DNA of 64,000 nucleotides from JAPHSX01 sp050298555 (GTDB lineage: Bacteria; Pseudomonadota; Gammaproteobacteria; Thiohalomonadales; Thiohalomonadaceae): NCBI GenBank assembly GCA_050298555.1, contig JBNKUL010000035.1, positions 1-64,000 on the forward strand, in the 5' to 3' direction. Below the pieces are notes generated by a model. It searched no databases. It had not been told where the DNA came from and worked only from the letters and a program-made list of their open reading frames with translations. The translations under genes and the position numbers were made by a program. Position 1 is the first letter of the stretch, and each line of letters starts with the position of its first letter. Of the stretch, positions 35,259-44,716 are shown piece after piece.

Positions 35259-36605
35259 TTCCATCCCCAACAACTCCTTCCCATCCTGCAGCGCCTGCCC
35301 CAGGCAAAACGCTACTGGATTGCCTTCAGCGGCGGACTCGACTCCACCGTGTTGTTGCACGCCCTGGCACAACTTCAACTCCCGCACCATCTACCACTAG
35401 GGGCCACCCATGTAGATCACGGACTGTCGCCCAATTCCGCTGAGTGGGCGGCCCACTGTCGTCGCCAGTGTGAGGCGTCAGGTGTTGAGTTCGTAGAGCG
35501 GCAGGTTGTGGTGGATAGTCGTGGTCGAGGTATTGAGGCGGCGGCACGCGAGGCACGTTATGCCGCATTTGAGAGATTAATCGGGGAGGGGGAGATACTG
35601 CTCACCGCCCACCACCGCGACGACCAGGCCGAGACCCTGCTGCTGCAGCTGTTTCGCGGCGGTGGGGTGCGCGGCCTGGCGGCGATGCCGGCGTCGCGGC
35701 CGCTCGCTGCCGGCTGGCTGGGCAGGCCGTTGCTGCACTACTGCCGCGATGAGTTGCGGGCCTACGCCGAGGCCGAGGGGCTCGAGTGGATCGAGGATCC
35801 CAGCAACTTCGATACCTCGCTGGAGCGTAACTACCTGCGCCGCGAGTTGCTGCCGCAGCTTGAGCAGCGCCGCGAGGGGGTGACGGGGATTCTGGCTCGT
35901 AGTGCAGGGCTCTTCGCCGAATCGGCAGAACTGCTGGATGAGCTGGCGGCGCAGGACCTGGAGGGTCTCGCTGCAGGGGAGGATACTCTCTCTATCCCTG
36001 CCCTGGGGCGACTGAGCGGCCCGCGCCGGCGCAATCTGCTGCGCTACTGGCTGCGCAGGCGAGGCCTGCCGGTAGCCGATAGCCGCAACCTGCAACGCAT
36101 CCTCGATGAGCTACTGCCTGCCGCCGAAGATGCCGAACCGCAGGTCTGCTGGCCCGGTGCCGAGGTTCGCCGCTACCGTGATCGTCTCTACGCCATGGCG
36201 CCGCTGTCGCCTCTGCCCGATAGCTTGCCGACCGTTAGCTGGAGTGGCGGAGAGGAGATGGTCCTGCCCCCCGGGCTGGGACGGCTGCGCATGACTCGGG
36301 TGATGGGCAGGGGGATCCGCGAGGAGTTGCTGCAATCGGTGGTCACCATCGGCTGGCGCCAGGGGTGGGAGCGGCTGGCACCACCGGGCCGAGGCGGTCA
36401 CCATGCGCTGAAAAAGCTCTACCAGGAGGCGGGGATGCCCCCATGGGAGCGGCTGCGGCGCCCGCTTATCTATTGCGACGGCGAATTGGCGCAGGTAGCC
36501 GGTCTGTGGAGCGATGAGCGCTTCGCTTGCGGCGAAAATGAGCAGGGAATTCAGTTTGAGTGGCTATACGCCATTGAAAATCCAAGCGAAAACGACGACA
36601 ATTAG
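35244..36605 (+). CDS. tilS: tRNA(Ile)-lysidine synthase
   Basis: About 453 residues; modifies C34 of tRNA-Ile(CAU) to lysidine, so it reads AUA. The PP-loop is AFSGGLDSTVLLHAL; TAHHRDDQAETLLLQLFRGGGVRGLAAMPASRP and WIEDPSNFDTSLERNYLR are conserved. A central TilS domain and the C-terminal substrate-binding domain (LKKLYQEAGMPPWERLRRPLIY) follow. Start is uncertain between ATG 35244 and ATG 35256; neither has a clear ribosome site and both lie in a hairpin. It follows accA by 34 bases. Confidence 0.95.
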   Translation: MAAAMFHPQQLLPILQRLPQAKRYWIAFSGGLDSTVLLHALAQLQLPHHLPLGATHVDHGLSPNSAEWAAHCRRQCEASGVEFVERQVVVDSRGRGIEAAAREARYAAFERLIGEGEILLTAHHRDDQAETLLLQLFRGGGVRGLAAMPASRPLAAGWLGRPLLHYCRDELRAYAEAEGLEWIEDPSNFDTSLERNYLRRELLPQLEQRREGVTGILARSAGLFAESAELLDELAAQDLEGLAAGEDTLSIPALGRLSGPRRRNLLRYWLRRRGLPVADSRNLQRILDELLPAAEDAEPQVCWPGAEVRRYRDRLYAMAPLSPLPDSLPTVSWSGGEEMVLPPGLGRLRMTRVMGRGIREELLQSVVTIGWRQGWERLAPPGRGGHHALKKLYQEAGMPPWERLRRPLIYCDGELAQVAGLWSDERFACGENEQGIQFEWLYAIENPSENDDN

Positions 36606-36657
36606 CTGGGCCTCGCGCCGGTAAATACCTTTCTCCACCTCTACCCGATGACGGTTG

Positions 36658-38283
36658 ATGACTAAGTACATTTTTATTACTGGCGGTGTTGTATCCTCCC
36701 TTGGCAAGGGCATCGCTTCCGCCTCCCTGGCGGCTATCCTCGAGGCCCGCGGCCTTAAAGTCACCCTGCTCAAGCTCGATCCCTATATCAACGTGGATCC
36801 TGGCACCATGAGCCCGTTCCAGCACGGCGAGGTTTTCGTGACCGACGACGGTGCCGAGACCGACCTCGACCTGGGCCACTACGAGCGCTTTGTCCGCACC
36901 ACCATGACCCAGCGTAACAACTTCACCTCTGGGCGCATCTACGAGCGGGTCATCCGCAAGGAGCGCCGTGGTGATTACCTGGGCGGTACGGTGCAGGTGA
37001 TTCCCCACATCACCGACGAGATCAAGGCTTCGGTCAAGGCCGGCGCCGAGGGTTTCGACGTGGCGATGGTGGAGATCGGCGGTACCGTCGGTGATATCGA
37101 GTCGCTCCCCTTCCTCGAGGCGATTCGCCAGATGGGGGGGGAAGAGGGCCACGACAACGTGCTCTACATGCACCTCACCCTGCTGCCGTGGATCCCCACC
37201 GCCGGTGAGCTGAAGACCAAGCCGACCCAGCACTCGGTGAAGGAGCTGCGCTCCATCGGTATCCAGCCCGATGTATTGATCTGCCGTGCCGACCGTCCGG
37301 TACCGGAAGACGAGAAGCGCAAGATCGCCCTCTTCACCAATGTCGAGGAGCGCGCGGTCATCTCCGCCATCGACGTCGACACCATCTACAAGATCCCGAT
37401 GGAGCTGCACAAGCAGGAGCTGGATCAGATCGTGGTTGACAAGCTGCGCATCGACGCCAAGCCGGCCGACCTCTCCGAGTGGGAGGCCGTTATCGAGGCG
37501 ATGCAGAACCCCAGCAATGACGTGACCATCGCCATGGTGGGCAAGTATGTGGACCTCACCGAGGCCTATAAGTCACTCTCTGAGGCGCTGATCCACGCCG
37601 GTGCACATACCCGTACCAAGGTGAAGATCGTCTATGTCGACTCCGAGGAGATCGAGAAGCAGGGCACCGCCCAGCTGGAGGGGATGGACGCGATCCTCGT
37701 CCCCGGCGGCTTCGGCGAGCGTGGCGTGGAGGGCAAGATTGCCACCGTGCGTTACGCCCGCGAGAACAACATTCCCTACCTCGGTATCTGCCTCGGTATG
37801 CAGGTGGCGGTTATTGAGTACGCCCGCCACATGGCCGGCCTTGAGGGGGCACACAGCACCGAGTTCAAGCTCGATGCCCCGCACCCGGTCATCGGCCTCA
37901 TCACCGAATGGATTAACGCCGACGGCAGCGTGGAGACCCGCAGCGAGGACTCCGACCTGGGCGGTACCATGCGCCTGGGCGGACAGCTCTGCCACCTGGA
38001 AGAGGGCACCCATGCCCGCGAGATCTACGGTAAGGCGGAGATCGTCGAGCGTCATCGCCACCGTTACGAGTTCAACAACAACTATCGCGATAAGCTCAGC
38101 GAGGCGGGCCTGGTCTTCTCCGGCCTCTCCGAGGACAAGAGCCTGGTCGAGGTGGTGGAGCTGCCCGATCACCCCTGGTTCGTCGCCTGTCAGTTCCACC
38201 CGGAGTTCACCTCCACCCCGCGTGACGGCCACCCGCTGTTCAGCGGCTTCGTCGCCGCGGCGCGTAAACATAAGGAAGGCTGA
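36658..38283 (+). CDS. pyrG: CTP synthase
   Basis: A 541-residue enzyme making CTP from UTP, ATP and glutamine. The N-terminal amidoligase has FITGGVVSSLGKGIASASLA and DPYINVDPGTMSPFQHGEVFVTDDGAETDLDLGHYERF; the C-terminal class I glutaminase has the nucleophile Cys in YLGICLGMQVA and His-Glu in CQFHPEFTS. The ATG at 36658 is used; TTG one codon upstream is possible. Its stop overlaps the kdsA start (TGATG). The order pyrG-kdsA-eno-ftsB is typical. Confidence 0.98.
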   Translation: MTKYIFITGGVVSSLGKGIASASLAAILEARGLKVTLLKLDPYINVDPGTMSPFQHGEVFVTDDGAETDLDLGHYERFVRTTMTQRNNFTSGRIYERVIRKERRGDYLGGTVQVIPHITDEIKASVKAGAEGFDVAMVEIGGTVGDIESLPFLEAIRQMGGEEGHDNVLYMHLTLLPWIPTAGELKTKPTQHSVKELRSIGIQPDVLICRADRPVPEDEKRKIALFTNVEERAVISAIDVDTIYKIPMELHKQELDQIVVDKLRIDAKPADLSEWEAVIEAMQNPSNDVTIAMVGKYVDLTEAYKSLSEALIHAGAHTRTKVKIVYVDSEEIEKQGTAQLEGMDAILVPGGFGERGVEGKIATVRYARENNIPYLGICLGMQVAVIEYARHMAGLEGAHSTEFKLDAPHPVIGLITEWINADGSVETRSEDSDLGGTMRLGGQLCHLEEGTHAREIYGKAEIVERHRHRYEFNNNYRDKLSEAGLVFSGLSEDKSLVEVVELPDHPWFVACQFHPEFTSTPRDGHPLFSGFVAAARKHKEG

Positions 38284-39119
38284 TGCAGCTTTGCGATTTT
38301 GAAGTAGGGCTGGAACAGCCGCTGTTCCTGATCGCCGGTCCCTGTGTCATCGAGAGCGAGCAGCTCGCCCTCGATACCGCCGGTGAGCTGAAAGAAATCT
38401 GTAACGAGCTGGGTATACCCTTCATCTATAAATCCTCCTTCGATAAGGCCAACCGTACCTCGGTAGAGAGCTACCGCGGTCCCGGTGTGGCGGAGGGGCT
38501 GAAGATCCTGGAGAAGGTGAAGCTGCAGGTTGGCGTGCCGGTGCTGACCGATGTGCACGAGGATACCCCGCTGGCCGAGGTCGCCGCGGTGGTCGATGTA
38601 TTGCAGACCCCCGCCTTCCTCTGCCGTCAGACCAACTTCATCCAGGAGGTGGCGCGTCAGGGCCGCCCGGTGAACATCAAGAAGGGACAGTTCCTGGCGC
38701 CATGGGATATGAAGAACGTGGTGGAGAAGGCGCGCGCCGTCGGCAACGAGCAGATCATGGTCTGCGAGCGCGGCGTCTCCTTCGGCTACAATACTTTGGT
38801 CAGCGATATGCGCGGCCTGGCGCAGATGCGCGACACCGGTGCCCCGGTGGTTTACGACGCCACCCATTCGGTGCAGCAGCCCGGCGGCCTCGGCGGCAAG
38901 TCTGGCGGCCAGCGCGAGTTCGTGCCGGTGCTGGCGCGTAGTGCCGTGGCCGCCGGTATTTCCGGTCTCTTCATGGAGACCCACCCCAATCCCGACCAGG
39001 GACTCTCGGACGGCCCCAACATGTGGCCGCTGGGACGCATTAAAGAATTGTTGACCACCCTCAAGGCGCTTGATGGCGTGGTCAAGCAGCAGGGCTTTAT
39101 CGAACAGGACCTGCTGTAA
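38283..39119 (+). CDS. kdsA: 3-deoxy-D-manno-octulosonate 8-phosphate synthase
   Basis: A 278-residue TIM-barrel aldolase condensing PEP and arabinose 5-phosphate to Kdo-8-phosphate for the lipopolysaccharide inner core. IAGPCVIESEQLALDTA, YKSSFDKANRTS, QTPAFLCRQTNFI and ETHPNPDQGLSDGPNMWPL are diagnostic. The sequence FLAPWDMKNVVEK has the Asn of the metal-independent class rather than Cys. It overlaps pyrG by one base. Confidence 0.97.
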   Translation: MQLCDFEVGLEQPLFLIAGPCVIESEQLALDTAGELKEICNELGIPFIYKSSFDKANRTSVESYRGPGVAEGLKILEKVKLQVGVPVLTDVHEDTPLAEVAAVVDVLQTPAFLCRQTNFIQEVARQGRPVNIKKGQFLAPWDMKNVVEKARAVGNEQIMVCERGVSFGYNTLVSDMRGLAQMRDTGAPVVYDATHSVQQPGGLGGKSGGQREFVPVLARSAVAAGISGLFMETHPNPDQGLSDGPNMWPLGRIKELLTTLKALDGVVKQQGFIEQDLL

Positions 39120-39164
39120 ACCAACCTAAACTCACGAATTAATCATTAAGTAGTGTAGAGAGCA

Positions 39165-40463
39165 ATGAGCGAAAACAAGACCCAAATCGTCACAGTACGT
39201 GCCCGTGAAATCATCGACTCCCGTGGCAATCCCACGGTAGAGGCCGACGTCATCCTTGGCGGCGGAGCCTTTGGCCGTGCCGCGGTACCCTCCGGTGCCT
39301 CCACCGGTTCGCGCGAGGCGATCGAGCTGCGCGACAACGATGCCGAGCGCTTCGGCGGCAAGGGTGTGCTTGATGCGGTCACCAACGTCAACTCCAAAAT
39401 CGCCAACGCCATCAGCGGGATGGATGCCACCGACCAGACCGCTATCGACCAGGCGATGATCGAGCTCGACGGTACCGACAACAAGAGCAACCTGGGCGCC
39501 AACGCTATGCTGGCCGTCTCTCTGGCCACCGCCAAGGCCGCCGCCGCGGCACAGGAGCTGCCGCTCTACCGCTACCTCGGTGGTGAGGAGTTCTCCATGC
39601 CGGTACCGATGATGAACATCATCAATGGCGGTGAGCATGCCGACAACAGCGTCGACCTGCAGGAGTTCATGATCGTGCCGGTGGGCGCCCCCTCCATCAA
39701 CGAGGCGATCCGTTACGGCTCCGAGATCTTCCACGCGCTGAAGAAGGTGCTGGGCGCTAAGGGCATGAACACCGCCGTTGGCGACGAGGGCGGTTTTGCC
39801 CCTGACCTCAGTTCCAACGAGGAGGCCATTCAGGTCATTCTCGAGGCGATCGAGGCGGCCGGTTACAAGGCGGGCGAGGAGATCATGATCGCCATCGACG
39901 CCGCCAGCTCCGAGTTCTACAAGGACGGCAAGTACGTGCTCGCCTCCGAGGGCAAGGAGATGAGCTCTGCCGAGTTTGTCGACTTCCTCGCCGACTGGGT
40001 GGAGAAGTACCCGATTATCTCCATCGAGGACGGCCTCGACGAGAGCGACTGGGACGGCTGGAAGATCCTCACCGAGAAGCTGGGCGGCAAGGTACAGCTG
40101 GTGGGCGACGACCTCTTCGTTACCAACCCTGCGATCCTCAAGGAGGGTATCGACAAGGAGATTGGCAACTCCATCCTCATCAAGGTCAACCAGATCGGTA
40201 CCCTGACCGAGACCCTGCAGGCCATCACCATGGCCCAGGATGCCGGTTACACCGCCGTGGTCTCGCACCGCTCCGGCGAGACCGAGGACACCACCATTGC
40301 CGATATCGCCGTTTCCACCAGGGCCGGCCAGATCAAGACCGGCTCCATGTCCCGCTCCGATCGTGTGGCCAAGTACAACCGCCTGCTGCGCATCGCCGAG
40401 GCGCTGGGCGACAAGGCCGTCTACCCCGGACGCGAGGCGTTTACCTTCCTGAAAGGAGAGTAA
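39165..40463 (+). CDS. eno: Enolase
   Basis: A 432-residue glycolytic enzyme, 2-phosphoglycerate to PEP, also a degradosome partner in relatives. REIIDSRGNPTVEADV starts the N-terminal domain; GEGGFAPDL-like DEGGFAPDLSSNEEA, SIEDGLDESDWDGW, LIKVNQIGTLTETL with catalytic Lys, and the signature SHRSGETEDTTIADIAV follow. AGAG precedes the ATG. A hairpin at 40483-40513 follows before ftsB. Length is normal. Confidence 0.99.
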   Translation: MSENKTQIVTVRAREIIDSRGNPTVEADVILGGGAFGRAAVPSGASTGSREAIELRDNDAERFGGKGVLDAVTNVNSKIANAISGMDATDQTAIDQAMIELDGTDNKSNLGANAMLAVSLATAKAAAAAQELPLYRYLGGEEFSMPVPMMNIINGGEHADNSVDLQEFMIVPVGAPSINEAIRYGSEIFHALKKVLGAKGMNTAVGDEGGFAPDLSSNEEAIQVILEAIEAAGYKAGEEIMIAIDAASSEFYKDGKYVLASEGKEMSSAEFVDFLADWVEKYPIISIEDGLDESDWDGWKILTEKLGGKVQLVGDDLFVTNPAILKEGIDKEIGNSILIKVNQIGTLTETLQAITMAQDAGYTAVVSHRSGETEDTTIADIAVSTRAGQIKTGSMSRSDRVAKYNRLLRIAEALGDKAVYPGREAFTFLKGE

Positions 40464-40482
40464 AGCTCACTACCCTGAGCAA

Positions 40483-40513
40483 AGGCCCGGTTAATCGAAA
40501 GATTGCCGGGCCT
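40483..40513 (+). terminator. Hairpin after eno, probable weak terminator
   Basis: AGGCCCGG (40483-40490) pairs with CCGGGCCT (40506-40513); inside, AATC and GATT extend the stem to a GAAA tetraloop. It is followed by GTTTATTTCT, a broken T-run. The structure probably reduces read-through from the highly expressed eno into ftsB, 11 bases further on. Confidence 0.65.
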
Positions 40514-40523
40514 GTTTATTTCT

Positions 40524-40799
40524 ATGACAAAATGGCTGACCGCGACACTCCTGCTGCTGCTGTTACTACTGCAATACTCATTGTGGTTCGGTAACGGCGG
40601 CCTGTTGCGTGTCTGGCAGCTGAGCGATGCGGTCGAACAGCAGAAGGCGGAGAACAGCAAACTCAGGGAGCGTAACGAGGCGCTCGAGGCCGAAGTGCGA
40701 GACCTGAAGAAGGGACTGGAGGCGATTGAAGAGCGCGCCCGTAGCGACCTCGGCATGATCAAAAAGGACGAGACCTTCTTCCAGGTAGTGGAAGAGTAG
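40524..40799 (+). CDS. ftsB: Cell division protein FtsB
   Basis: A 91-residue bitopic inner-membrane protein of the FtsQBL divisome subcomplex. A short N-terminus (MTKW), one membrane segment (LTATLLLLLLLLQYSLWF) and a periplasmic leucine-zipper coiled coil (VEQQKAENSKLRERNEALEAEVRDLKKGLEAIEERARSDLGMIKKDETFFQVV) match the family exactly. The ATG at 40524 lacks a clear ribosome site and lies just after the hairpin; an upstream in-frame start at 40503 would lie in the hairpin and is rejected. It is next to ispD as in E. coli. Confidence 0.95.
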   Translation: MTKWLTATLLLLLLLLQYSLWFGNGGLLRVWQLSDAVEQQKAENSKLRERNEALEAEVRDLKKGLEAIEERARSDLGMIKKDETFFQVVEE

Positions 40800-40817
40800 G
40801 TGAGTCAGAAGATTTCT

Positions 40818-41522
40818 ATGTCAGCAGCAATAAAATACTGGGCCGTGATCCCTGCCGCCGGTGTTGGCAAGCGGATGAAGGCGGATCGTCCCAAACAATA
40901 TCTTCCGCTTGGCGATAAGAGTGTGCTGGAGCAGACGATTAGTGTCTTTGACCGGCATTCGAAGATTGCCGGCATCGTCGTCATTGTGACCGACGGTGAT
41001 CCCTACTGGGCCGAGCTGCGGTGCGCCACCAGCAAGCCGCTCTATGTCGCTGCCGGTGGTGTCGAACGTTGCCACTCGGTGTTGAATGGGCTTGAACTGT
41101 TGCAACAAAATGCCTCAGATACTGATTGGGTGCTGGTGCACGACGCCGCCCGTCCCTGCCTGCGTCAGGGTGATATTGATCACCTTATCGCCGAGCTGGA
41201 AGGGGACGAGGTTGGCGGCATCCTCGCGGTGCCTGTGCGCGACACCATGAAGCGCGCTGATAGTCGTGGGCGCATCGCCCACACCGAGGAGCGCAACGGC
41301 ATGTGGCATGCGCTGACGCCGCAGATGTTCCCCCTCGGGCTGCTGAGCAGGGGCCTCAACCAGGCGCTGGCCGACGGCTTTGAGGTGACCGATGAGGCCT
41401 CCGCTATGGAGCATGCGGGGATGGCGCCGAAGCTGGTGGAGGGGCACGGGGACAATATCAAGATCACCCGCCCCGAGGACCTGGCGCTGGCGGCCTTCTT
41501 CCTTCAACAGACGCAGGAGTAA
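40818..41522 (+). CDS. ispD: 2-C-methyl-D-erythritol 4-phosphate cytidylyltransferase
   Basis: A 234-residue MEP-pathway enzyme making CDP-methylerythritol. AVIPAAGVGKRMKADRPKQYLPLGDKSVLEQTI is the nucleotide-binding start; VLVHDAARPCL and GDNIKITRPEDLALA are signatures. ATG 40818 with AGAAGA upstream is used; GTG 40800, right after the ftsB stop, is an alternative. ispD and ispF are separate genes here rather than fused. Confidence 0.97.
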   Translation: MSAAIKYWAVIPAAGVGKRMKADRPKQYLPLGDKSVLEQTISVFDRHSKIAGIVVIVTDGDPYWAELRCATSKPLYVAAGGVERCHSVLNGLELLQQNASDTDWVLVHDAARPCLRQGDIDHLIAELEGDEVGGILAVPVRDTMKRADSRGRIAHTEERNGMWHALTPQMFPLGLLSRGLNQALADGFEVTDEASAMEHAGMAPKLVEGHGDNIKITRPEDLALAAFFLQQTQE

Positions 41523-41525
41523 GCG

Positions 41526-41999
41526 ATGCGTATCGGACACGGTTACGACGTGCACGCCTTTACCGAGGGCGACCATATTGTGCTGGGGGGTGTGACCATT
41601 CCCCACAGCCACACCTTTGCCGCCCACTCCGATGGTGATGTGTTGATCCACGCCCTCTGTGATGCCCTGTTGGGGGCGCTTGCCCTGGGCGATATCGGTA
41701 AACACTTTCCCGATACCGCCGCCGAGTTCGAGAACATCGACAGCCGCATCCTGTTACGCCACGTTGTCGGACTGTTTCACGAACAGGGCTATCGCCTCGG
41801 TAATGCCGATATGACTGTCATCGCCCAGGCACCGAAACTCTCACCCCATATCGAGTCGATGCGTGCCAGGCTCGCCGCCGACCTGCAGGCGGAGCTGTCG
41901 CAGGTCAACGTCAAGGCGACCACCACCGAGAAGTTGGGCTTTGCCGGGCGCAGGGAGGGCATCGCCGCCCATGCGGTGGTCCTGCTCACCGAAGTATGA
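41526..41999 (+). CDS. ispF: 2-C-methyl-D-erythritol 2,4-cyclodiphosphate synthase
   Basis: A 157-residue trimeric zinc enzyme of the MEP pathway. RIGHGYDVHAF supplies Asp and His metal ligands and GGVTIPHSHTFAAHSDGDVLIHALCDALLGALALGDIGKHFPD the remaining ligand and signature. TTEKLGFAGRREGIAAHAV is the conserved C-terminus. It lies 3 bases after ispD and overlaps truD by 4 bases. Confidence 0.98.
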   Translation: MRIGHGYDVHAFTEGDHIVLGGVTIPHSHTFAAHSDGDVLIHALCDALLGALALGDIGKHFPDTAAEFENIDSRILLRHVVGLFHEQGYRLGNADMTVIAQAPKLSPHIESMRARLAADLQAELSQVNVKATTTEKLGFAGRREGIAAHAVVLLTEV

Positions 42000-43060
42000 G
42001 CGACTTCTCCTCTGACTGGGCCCATGCCTACGGCGTGCCCGGCTGTCACGGTACTATCCGCACCACTCCTGAAGACTTTCAGGTCGATGAGGTATTGGGC
42101 TACGAGCCCGACGGCAGCGGCAACCATGCCCTACTGCACATCCGTAAGCGCAATACCAATACCGAGTGGCTGGCACGGCGGTTGGCGGAGTTTGCCGCCG
42201 TGGCGCCAAAAGAGATCGGCTATGCGGGGCTTAAGGATCGCCATGCCGTAACAAGCCAATACTTCACCGTTCACCTCTCCGGCAGGGAAGGGCCCAATTG
42301 GTCGCAGCTCAATAGCGAAGAGATTGAGATCCTGTCGGTGACACGCCACCGCCGCAAGCTGCAACGCGGTGGCCTGCGAGAAAACCGTTTTACGATCACG
42401 GTGCGTGATTTGAGCGGTGACTGCACTTCGCTGGAGCAGCGGCTCGAGCAGATAAAGAGTGCCGGCGTCCCCAACTACTTTGGCGAACAGCGTTTTGGCC
42501 GTGATGGTAATAACCTGGAGATGGCCTCACGCCTCTTCAGCGGCGAGCTGCAGGAGCGTGATCGCCACAAGCGCGGGATCTACCTCTCGGCGGCACGCAG
42601 CTGGCTCTTCAACCGTGTGTTGTCGGCACGGGTCGCCGACGGCAGCTGGCTCCAGACGCTGCCCGGCGAGGCCCTGATCCAGCCTTACAGCCGTAGCGCC
42701 CTGTCGCTACGGGTGATCAGCGAAGCGATCCAGGAGCGCATCGAAAAAGGCCTGTTGCAGCCCTCGGCACCGCTGTGGGGGAGGGGAGGCAGCTCGGCCC
42801 TGGCGGAGGCGGCACGTATTGAGACCGAGGCGTTGTCTGGTAGTGAGTTATTCATGCAGGGTCTGGAGCAGGCAGGGCTTGAGCAGGAGCGTCGCGCGCT
42901 ACGCCTGCTGCCAAAAGAGTTTACGTGGCGGTGGCTGGGTGACGAAGTCCTGCAACTGGAATTCACGCTAGCGCCCGGCAGCTATGCCACGGCGCTATTG
43001 CGGGAATTGGCTGTGGTGAGGGATGCCTCGCAACGCGTTGCGGTGCCAGAGTCGGACTAG
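41996..43060 (+). CDS. truD: tRNA pseudouridine(13) synthase TruD
   Basis: A 354-residue enzyme modifying U13 of tRNA-Glu. GTIRTTPEDFQVDEVLGYEPDGSGNHALLHIRKRNTNTEWLARRLA, the catalytic Asp in GYAGLKDRHAVTSQYF and NYFGEQRFGRDGNNLEMA are family signatures. The start overlaps the ispF stop. In most relatives surE follows directly; here about 6.6 kb of minus-strand genes intervene, and the truD end overlaps the end of the first chemoreceptor gene by 4 bases tail to tail. Confidence 0.97.
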   Translation: MSDFSSDWAHAYGVPGCHGTIRTTPEDFQVDEVLGYEPDGSGNHALLHIRKRNTNTEWLARRLAEFAAVAPKEIGYAGLKDRHAVTSQYFTVHLSGREGPNWSQLNSEEIEILSVTRHRRKLQRGGLRENRFTITVRDLSGDCTSLEQRLEQIKSAGVPNYFGEQRFGRDGNNLEMASRLFSGELQERDRHKRGIYLSAARSWLFNRVLSARVADGSWLQTLPGEALIQPYSRSALSLRVISEAIQERIEKGLLQPSAPLWGRGGSSALAEAARIETEALSGSELFMQGLEQAGLEQERRALRLLPKEFTWRWLGDEVLQLEFTLAPGSYATALLRELAVVRDASQRVAVPESD

Positions 43061-44619
43061 AAGTAGTGGGTGAGTGCGCGCATATCCGTGGAGAGGTCGG
43101 ACATTTGCTGTGCCGATTGCTCCAGCTGCTGTGAGCCTGCCGCGGTCTGTTCGGCACTGACACGGATATTGGTCACGCTCGTGTGTACCTCATTGGCCAC
43201 CGTGTGTTGGTCACGCACTGCATTGGCAATCTGAATACTCATCTCAGAGATCTGGCTGATTGCAGCGGTAATGCTGCCCAGAGAGCTGGCAGTGCTTTCG
43301 GCCTGTTGCACGCTCTCGCTGGCCTGTCGCTGGCTTGCCTCCATTACCTCTACCGCACGTTTGGCCCCGGCTTGCAGGGCCTCAATCATTTCATGGATCT
43401 CCTCGGTAGAGTTCTGCGTGCGAGAGGCGAGGGTGCGTACCTCGTCAGCGACCACGGCAAATCCGCGCCCCTGTTCTCCGGCACGTGCCGCCTCAATGGC
43501 GGCATTGAGGGCCAGCAGGTTGGTCTGCTCGGCAATGCCCTTAATTACATCCAGTACCTTGGAGATATTTTCCGCATCGTTGTGCAGCGAGCTAATGACG
43601 CCGCTGGCATCGTTAATGTCGCTAGCCAGGCGGCTGATGGCCTGGCTGGTACTGTGCACCACCTGCTGTCCCTTGCTTGCCTCTTGTTGTGCCGAACTTG
43701 CGGCCTCAGCAGTCTGTTCAGCACTGCTGGCGACCTCCTGAATACTACCGTTCATCTGGGTGACTGCAGAAACCACCATGTCGGTTTCGTGCTGCTGCTC
43801 CTGGATTGCCGCGTTGTTCTCCACCGCTACCGCGGCCAGTGATTCGGCATTGCGGCTGATGGTGATAGAGGAGTCGCTGACGCGGCCAACAATCGCCCTC
43901 GATTCCGACTTGAGCATCTTCAGTGCCAGTTGCAGCTGGCCGGCTTCATCCATACGTCCGGTGTAGACAAACTGGGCGATAGGGTTGCTAAACGCCTCCT
44001 TTGCCATCTCCACCGCCTTGTCGACAGGGCGGATGGTGAGGTAGGTGATGAGGAGGGCAATGAGTAGGGAGAGGAGGGTGGCGGCGGCGATTAGTGGCGG
44101 TGAAAGTTGTAACAGCGATGCGCCAATTAGCGGTAGCAGGGCGGTGGTGAAGCCGATAAGCAGTTTTGATTTAAGGCTGAGTGGGGCTCGGCGTAGTGGC
44201 TTCGGCGTAATGCCCTGATTAATCAGTGTATAGGCGGCTTCTGCACGCCCTACGGCGTCACGACTGGGTTTGCCTCGCACCGACTGGATTTCGATGGTTT
44301 TGCCGTTTTCCTGTATTGGGGTGGCAAAGGCGTCGACCCAGTAGTGATCGCCGTTCTTACAGCGGTTCTTGACGATGCCCATCCACGGTTCGCCGCGTTT
44401 CATGGTGTCCCACAGGTCGGCGAAGGCGGCGGGCGGCATATCGGGGTGGCGAACGATGTTGTGGTTCTTGCCCAATAACTCGTCGCTCGAGAAACCGCTT
44501 ATCTCGACAAAGGCGTCGTTGGTATAGGTGATGATTCCCTTAGGATCAGTGGTGGAGAGAATATTGGCACTATCAGGGAAATCGCGCTCCTTACCTGTGA
44601 CCGGATAATTCTTCTTCAT
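43057..44619 (-). CDS. Aer-like aerotaxis receptor (PAS plus methyl-accepting signalling domain)
   Basis: About 520 residues. The N-terminal PAS domain (ANILSTTDPKGIITYTNDAFVEISGFSSDELLGKNHNIVRHPDMPPAAFADLWDTMKRGEPWMGIVKNRCKNGDHYWV) closely follows E. coli Aer, which binds FAD to sense redox state. Two hydrophobic segments (~residues 150-200) anchor it in the membrane without a periplasmic domain, then a HAMP-like region and the cytoplasmic hairpin with EQTNLLALNAAIEAARAGEQGRGFAVVADEVR. It ends ALTHYF with no CheR-binding pentapeptide. The ATG at 44619 has AGGGAACAGGG upstream. Ligand inference is by homology. Confidence 0.88.
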   Translation of the reverse strand: MKKNYPVTGKERDFPDSANILSTTDPKGIITYTNDAFVEISGFSSDELLGKNHNIVRHPDMPPAAFADLWDTMKRGEPWMGIVKNRCKNGDHYWVDAFATPIQENGKTIEIQSVRGKPSRDAVGRAEAAYTLINQGITPKPLRRAPLSLKSKLLIGFTTALLPLIGASLLQLSPPLIAAATLLSLLIALLITYLTIRPVDKAVEMAKEAFSNPIAQFVYTGRMDEAGQLQLALKMLKSESRAIVGRVSDSSITISRNAESLAAVAVENNAAIQEQQHETDMVVSAVTQMNGSIQEVASSAEQTAEAASSAQQEASKGQQVVHSTSQAISRLASDINDASGVISSLHNDAENISKVLDVIKGIAEQTNLLALNAAIEAARAGEQGRGFAVVADEVRTLASRTQNSTEEIHEMIEALQAGAKRAVEVMEASQRQASESVQQAESTASSLGSITAAISQISEMSIQIANAVRDQHTVANEVHTSVTNIRVSAEQTAAGSQQLEQSAQQMSDLSTDMRALTHYF

Positions 44620-44716
44620 GTCCCTGTTCCCTGCGCTGGTGGCTATATGCAATATTCTTAATGTTGCGTGTAAATTACCCTAGTTTTTCTGTGAATAAAA
44701 GCCCCGCCCCTGGCGC